From CAWCDJ01 sp963796485 (GTDB lineage Bacteria; Acidobacteriota; Terriglobia; Bryobacterales; Bryobacteraceae): a stretch of 64,000 bases of DNA. Below the pieces are notes generated by a model that searched no databases, was not told the origin of the DNA, and saw only the letters and a program-made list of their open reading frames with translations. Below are positions 60,350-64,000 of the stretch, piece by piece (the stretch's first letter is position 1; every line of letters starts with the position of its first letter). Position numbers and translations under genes: made by a program. The stretch spans positions 248,001 to 312,000 of the forward strand of contig CAWCLV010000003.1 in assembly GCA_963796485.1 (NCBI GenBank), given 5' to 3'.

Positions 60350-61168
60350 ATGTCGAGATCCGATCGCGACAGGCCTGATAAGCGGGACGTAGCCGGTGTG
60401 GGCATCAGCACCACGTCGTACGAAGAGGTAGTCGCGTACTGCCGGAAGTGGGTCGATGCCCGCCGCAATGGAACTGCGGGGGCCGCCCGCTATATCTGCG
60501 TCACCTCGGTACACGGCGTGGTGACGGCGCGCGGCGACTCCGAAATCCGCCGCATTCTCAACGGGGCCGATATCGCCACGCCGGACGGCATGCCGCTGGT
60601 GTGGGCTCTGCGCTCGTTCGGAGCGAAGCGGCAGCAGAGAGTCTACGGACCGGAACTGATGCTGCGGCTCTGCGATGACGCGGCGCGACACGGGCATCGC
60701 ATCTTTCTTTACGGGGGAACCGCGGAGAGTCTCGCCGCATTGTGCGCGCAGCTCCGCTCCCGGTTTCCGTCGTTGCTCATCGCCGGGACCTACGCGCCGC
60801 CGTTCCGCGATCTGACGGCCGGGGAAGACCAACTCGTGGACGGGCTGATCCGGGAATCCGGCGCCGATATCGTGTTCGCCGGCATCAGCACTCCGCGGCA
60901 GGAGCGCTGGATGGTTGCGCGCCGCCTGAGCCTCGCGGGCGTGGTGATGGTGGGAGTCGGCGCGGCTTTCGATTTTCATGCCGGGCGGGTGCGGCAGGCG
61001 CCGGCCTGGGTGCAGCGGAACGGGCTCGAATGGCTGTTCCGGCTGGCGATGGAACCGCGCCGTTTATGGAGGCGCTATTGCCTGGTGACTCCGCGATTTC
61101 TGCCCCTGTGGGCCAGGCAGTTCCTGTCGGAAAGAAACGCGCGCAGCGCCGCGGCAGGCAGACGATGA
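60350..61168 (+). CDS. WecG/TagA/CpsF-family glycosyltransferase (GT26)
   Basis: A 272-residue GT26 enzyme that adds the second sugar, often N-acetylmannosamine or its uronic acid, to a lipid-linked acceptor. Family blocks include ICVTSVHGVVTARGD with ADIATPDGMPLVWALR, the Rossmann-like RIFLYGGTAESLAAL, VFAGISTPRQERWM and VGVGAAFDFHAGRVRQAP with GLEWLFRLAMEP. It starts nine bases after the sugar transferase and overlaps the next glycosyltransferase (ATGA). Confidence 0.93.
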   Translation: MSRSDRDRPDKRDVAGVGISTTSYEEVVAYCRKWVDARRNGTAGAARYICVTSVHGVVTARGDSEIRRILNGADIATPDGMPLVWALRSFGAKRQQRVYGPELMLRLCDDAARHGHRIFLYGGTAESLAALCAQLRSRFPSLLIAGTYAPPFRDLTAGEDQLVDGLIRESGADIVFAGISTPRQERWMVARRLSLAGVVMVGVGAAFDFHAGRVRQAPAWVQRNGLEWLFRLAMEPRRLWRRYCLVTPRFLPLWARQFLSERNARSAAAGRR

Positions 61169-62379
61169 CCAGGCGAATTCTTCTGATCCACAACCTGTAC
61201 CAGCAAGCCGGAGGCGAGGACCGCGTGGTGGAAGCCGAGGCCGAGATGCTCTCGAAACAAGGGCACCAGGTCTTTCTTTACACCGACGACAACGATCGCA
61301 TCCCGCAGGCAGGGAGATTCTCCACCGCCCTGCAGACGATCTGGAGCCGCTGCTCGTATTCCCGGATTCTCGCGCTCTTGCGCGAAAACGCGATCGAGCT
61401 GTGTCATTTTCACAATACGTTTCCGTTGATTTCGCCGGCGGCGTACTATGCCGCGCGGAGACTGCGGGTCCCCGTGGTACAGACCCTGCACAATTACCGG
61501 ATCCTGTGCGCAAATGCCCTGCTGATGCGAAACGGCCGGATCTGCGAAGACTGCGTGGGCCGGCGCATCCTCTGGCCGGGGGCCGCGCGCAAGTGCTACC
61601 GCGAAAGCTACCAGGCAAGCGCGGTCGCCGCCCTGGCCATCAGTACGCATCACCTGCTGGGCACCTGGACCCGCTCGGTGGATCGCTATATCGCCCTCAC
61701 GGAGTTCGCGCGCAGAAAGTTCATCGAGGGCGGCTTGCCCGCGGAAAAACTTGCGATCAAGGCCAATTTCGTGGACCCCGACCCCGGACCGGGGAATGGC
61801 GAGGGGGGCTACGTTCTGTTTGTCGGCCGCCTGTCCCCGGAGAAGGGCATCCGGACGCTGCTCGAGGCGTGGGACCGCAACCCCGAATGCGTGCCCCTGC
61901 GGATCGCCGGAAGCGGGCCGCTGGCCGGGGAAGTGGAGGCGGCCGCCGCGCGCAACTCCAATGTCCGCTGGCTGGGCGAGATCAGCAGGCCCGAAGTATT
62001 GGAGCAGATGCGAGGCGCGCGGCTGCTGATCTGTCCATCCACGTGGTACGAAAGCTTCGGGCTGATTATCGTCGAGGCATTCGCGACGGGGCTTCCGGTA
62101 ATCGCCAGCAATCTGGGAGCGCTCGCGGAGTTGATCAAGGTCGGGTACACCGGTCTGCTGTTCAAGCCGGGCGATTCCGAAGACCTGATGGCGAAACTGC
62201 GATGGGCTTTGAGCCGGCCCGATCGGATCCGCGCCATGAGAACGCACGCCAGGGCGCAGTACGAGACCCGGTACACTGCGGCCAGAAACTACGAAACCCT
62301 GATGTCCATTTACGACAGCGTGCTCGCGCCGCCGCCGTTTGCGCAATTGCCAACACGGCGCCTGGGGTTAAGCCAGTGA
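61165..62379 (+). CDS. Group 1 glycosyltransferase (GT4)
   Basis: A 404-residue GT-B enzyme. The N-terminal domain (LIHNLYQQAGGEDRVVEAEA, LCHFHNTFPLIS, VQTLHNYRILC) includes a Cys-rich insertion (GRICEDCVGRR...KCYR) typical of a GT4 subgroup. The C-terminal nucleotide-sugar domain shows VLFVGRLSPEKGI and the EX7E motif (YESFGLIIVEAFATG). ATG 61165 overlaps the preceding stop, giving strong support for this start over the longer frame. It adds a further sugar to the repeat unit. Confidence 0.93.
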   Translation: MTRRILLIHNLYQQAGGEDRVVEAEAEMLSKQGHQVFLYTDDNDRIPQAGRFSTALQTIWSRCSYSRILALLRENAIELCHFHNTFPLISPAAYYAARRLRVPVVQTLHNYRILCANALLMRNGRICEDCVGRRILWPGAARKCYRESYQASAVAALAISTHHLLGTWTRSVDRYIALTEFARRKFIEGGLPAEKLAIKANFVDPDPGPGNGEGGYVLFVGRLSPEKGIRTLLEAWDRNPECVPLRIAGSGPLAGEVEAAAARNSNVRWLGEISRPEVLEQMRGARLLICPSTWYESFGLIIVEAFATGLPVIASNLGALAELIKVGYTGLLFKPGDSEDLMAKLRWALSRPDRIRAMRTHARAQYETRYTAARNYETLMSIYDSVLAPPPFAQLPTRRLGLSQ

Positions 62380-63602
62380 CACCGCTCACTTCGCCTGAAA
62401 TCGAACTGCTGCTGGCCTGCGTGCGGCGAAGCCCGGCGCCCGGAGACATCGAACACGCCCGCGGATTGTTGAACGGCCGCCTGGACTGGGACCGCGTCCT
62501 CTTCGAAACAAGCCGGCACGCCGTCCTGCCGCTGCTCTGCCGGGGGCTACAGAATCTCGACCCGCCGCCCGAAATTGCCGAATTGCTTCGGGAAGCGTGC
62601 CGCCGTTCGCAGCGCCGCAACCTGGCGGTGACCGCGGAACTGCTCAGAGTGCTGCGGGGGCTCGAGGCCGCCGGCGTCCCGGCGGTTCCCTTCAAAGGGC
62701 CCGTGCTCGCCGCGCTGGCATACGGAGACCTCTCCCTGCGGACCTACGGCGACCTCGATCTGCTGGTGCGGGAACGGGATCTCCGGCGGGCGCGGGAAGC
62801 GCTCATCGCGGAGGGCTACGTCCCCGAGTTCACCTTCACGCCTTCCCAGGAAACCGCGTACATCCGGACGGAGTGCGCGCTGCAGGTCCGGCATCCGCGC
62901 CGCGACGTGGTCATCGAGTTGCACTGGCTCCTCACCGAGCGCTACCTTTCGATCCAACTGCCGGTCGAGCGTTTTTGGGAGCGGCTCGAACCGGTGGCCC
63001 TCGGCGGCAGAACGGTGCCGGCGTTTGCACCGGAGGACCTGCTGCTGTACCTCTTCGTGCACGGGAGCAAGCACCGTTGGGAACGGCTGGAATGGGTTTG
63101 CTCGCTCGCCGAACTGATTGCGTCCCACCCCTCCATCGACTGGAACGCGGTGAGCCGGCGGGCTTGCCAGGCCGGCATCGCGCGCCTGCTGCATCTCGGA
63201 CTGCTGCTCTGCGCGCGGCTGCTCGGTTTGGAAATCCCCGAAGCCGTCCGTGAGGAGATCAGGAAGGACCGCGGCGTCGGCGCGCTGGCCGCAGAACTCG
63301 CAGCGGCTATGTTCCAGCCGGAGGACCGGGCGCGGCGCAACCGCGGCGGCTGGTATCTGTACCTGCTGCGCTCGCGAGAACGGTGGCGAGACCGCGCAAG
63401 GGTCGTGCTGTTCTCGTGCGTGAGGCAGCCTCACCCCTGTTCGGAGGAACTGGTGAAGCTGCCGCCCCGGCTGTCGTTTCTTTATTTTCTGTTTCGGCCC
63501 GCCCGCCTGATGAGCGCCTCGGTAGCGGCGGCGTGCCGCTACTGCGCGCATCGCGCGCGGCCGGAGAAGCGGAAACAAACACAAACCGTATGCACCCGTT
63601 AA
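62376..63602 (+). CDS. Nucleotidyltransferase-fold protein (PF14907 type)
   Basis: A 408-residue protein with GTG 62376 overlapping the previous stop. The core VPAVPFKGPVLAALAYGDLSLRTYGDLDLLV has the nucleotidyltransferase signature with paired Asp residues (DLDLLV). IELHWLLTERY and LLYLFVHGSKHRWERLEWV follow. This is the 'uncharacterised nucleotidyltransferase' family, which recurs in lasso-peptide clusters with a kinase or phosphoserine chemistry, though its reaction is not settled. Here it lies 5 kb after the precursor. Confidence 0.85.
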   Translation: MTPLTSPEIELLLACVRRSPAPGDIEHARGLLNGRLDWDRVLFETSRHAVLPLLCRGLQNLDPPPEIAELLREACRRSQRRNLAVTAELLRVLRGLEAAGVPAVPFKGPVLAALAYGDLSLRTYGDLDLLVRERDLRRAREALIAEGYVPEFTFTPSQETAYIRTECALQVRHPRRDVVIELHWLLTERYLSIQLPVERFWERLEPVALGGRTVPAFAPEDLLLYLFVHGSKHRWERLEWVCSLAELIASHPSIDWNAVSRRACQAGIARLLHLGLLLCARLLGLEIPEAVREEIRKDRGVGALAAELAAAMFQPEDRARRNRGGWYLYLLRSRERWRDRARVVLFSCVRQPHPCSEELVKLPPRLSFLYFLFRPARLMSASVAAACRYCAHRARPEKRKQTQTVCTR

Positions 63603-64000
63603 GACGAACCGCTGAAGCCGTGATACCCGCCGTTCTGCCGGCGCGCACATCCGCCGTGCTGCTGGCGATGACGGACCGCTATGCGCAATACCGGCGCTAC
63701 CGCCGGTCCGATTCTCCCGCGGCCACCCGCCGGATCGAAGAAGGCTTGGGCTTGCAGGTCCGGGGCGGCCCTTTCCGCGGCATGATCTATCCGCGGGCCA
63801 ACGCCTATTCGCGGCACTCCATCCCCAAGCTGCTCGGGTGCTATGAGGAGGAACTGCACCCGTGGCTGGCGCGGTTCCTCGCCGACCCGGGTTACCGCCG
63901 CTTCGTGGACATCGGCTCGGCGGAAGGCTACTACAGCGTCGGCTTTGCCATGGCTGCCCGCCGTCCCGTCTACGCATTCGAGATCGAGCCCTTCGAAAGA
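63590..64000 (+). CDS. SAM-dependent methyltransferase, 5' part (cut by window)
   Basis: The frame from ATG 63590 is open to the window end (137 codons). After a basic N-terminus it reads SIPKLLGCYEEELHPWLARF and then FVDIGSAEGYYSVGFAMAA, a class I methyltransferase motif I, followed by the acidic motif II region (VYAFEIEPFER). It overlaps the nucleotidyltransferase gene by 13 bases. It probably decorates a sugar or the peptide. Confidence 0.75.
   Translation, partial: MHPLRRTAEAVIPAVLPARTSAVLLAMTDRYAQYRRYRRSDSPAATRRIEEGLGLQVRGGPFRGMIYPRANAYSRHSIPKLLGCYEEELHPWLARFLADPGYRRFVDIGSAEGYYSVGFAMAARRPVYAFEIEPFER

Noticed and set aside
1..64000. tRNA, rRNA and complete insertion-sequence genes
   Set aside because: By eye I found no T-arm-like GTTCGAATCC context, rRNA block or transposase frame. 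A covariance-model search would be needed to exclude tRNAs formally.

Overview
The window reads as a chromosomal segment of a GC-rich Gram-negative bacterium. Its style points to an acidobacterium of the Solibacter/Bryobacter type: a Pkn-type Ser/Thr kinase with a Pro/Ala tail, many Tat- or Sec-exported 'metabolic' enzymes, numerous glycoside hydrolases, futalosine-type menaquinone synthesis, and cargo enzymes of a fucose/rhamnose-type microcompartment. This assignment is inferred from gene content; no rRNA or tRNA gene was recognised to confirm it.

Layout. 1-11.4 kb: Ser/Thr kinase, single-domain response regulator, the reverse-strand operon ubiX-pheA-lon, a divergent XRE regulator with a near-perfect sigma70-type promoter, a tiny secreted Cys-Pro-Trp peptide gene followed by two membrane-protein genes, a SprT-like metallopeptidase and fabH. 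11.5-19.7 kb: a YVTN-propeller/phosphoesterase fusion, a GH57 enzyme, a HEAT-repeat protein, mqnD and small hypotheticals. 19.7-28.7 kb: an operon of two tandem thymidylate-kinase-like genes, sixA and a DUF2252 gene; the reverse operon miaB-DUF151-hypothetical-tyrS; a transaldolase; a type IV pilin; and a decayed ArsR/SRPBCC locus. 28.9-47.8 kb: a carbohydrate region with a CoA-acylating aldehyde dehydrogenase and a class II aldolase that both carry encapsulation-peptide-like helices, acetate kinase, a GH53 galactanase, an enolase-superfamily dehydratase, a cupin, GH31, an agarase-like glycosidase, thioredoxin and VOC proteins, and an exported hydroxyacid dehydrogenase and aldolase. 47.9-52.7 kb: alpha-glucan phosphorylase, a membrane-anchored protein, and about 840 bp of a 50-bp GC-rich tandem repeat.

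52.9-64 kb is the most unusual part. A B12-binding radical SAM gene is split by one in-frame TGA just after its CxxxCxxC motif. Divergently, a cluster starts behind an ops-like hairpin (GGCGGTAGCACG). It holds an asparagine-synthase-like protein that lacks the N-terminal glutaminase cysteine (typical of lasso cyclases), a 48-residue lasso-like precursor, a NusG paralogue, an outer-membrane polysaccharide export protein, a polyprenyl-phosphate sugar transferase, WecG-type and GT4 glycosyltransferases, a PF14907-type nucleotidyltransferase and a methyltransferase cut by the window edge. It looks like a hybrid of a lasso-peptide cluster and an exopolysaccharide operon. The PqqD-like (B1) and transglutaminase-like (B2) maturation genes are not in the window.

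Several structured intergenic repeat families link distant parts of the window: a 57-bp triple-hairpin element, a 30-bp perfect inverted repeat, and a short CAGAGCCGCGAC element.
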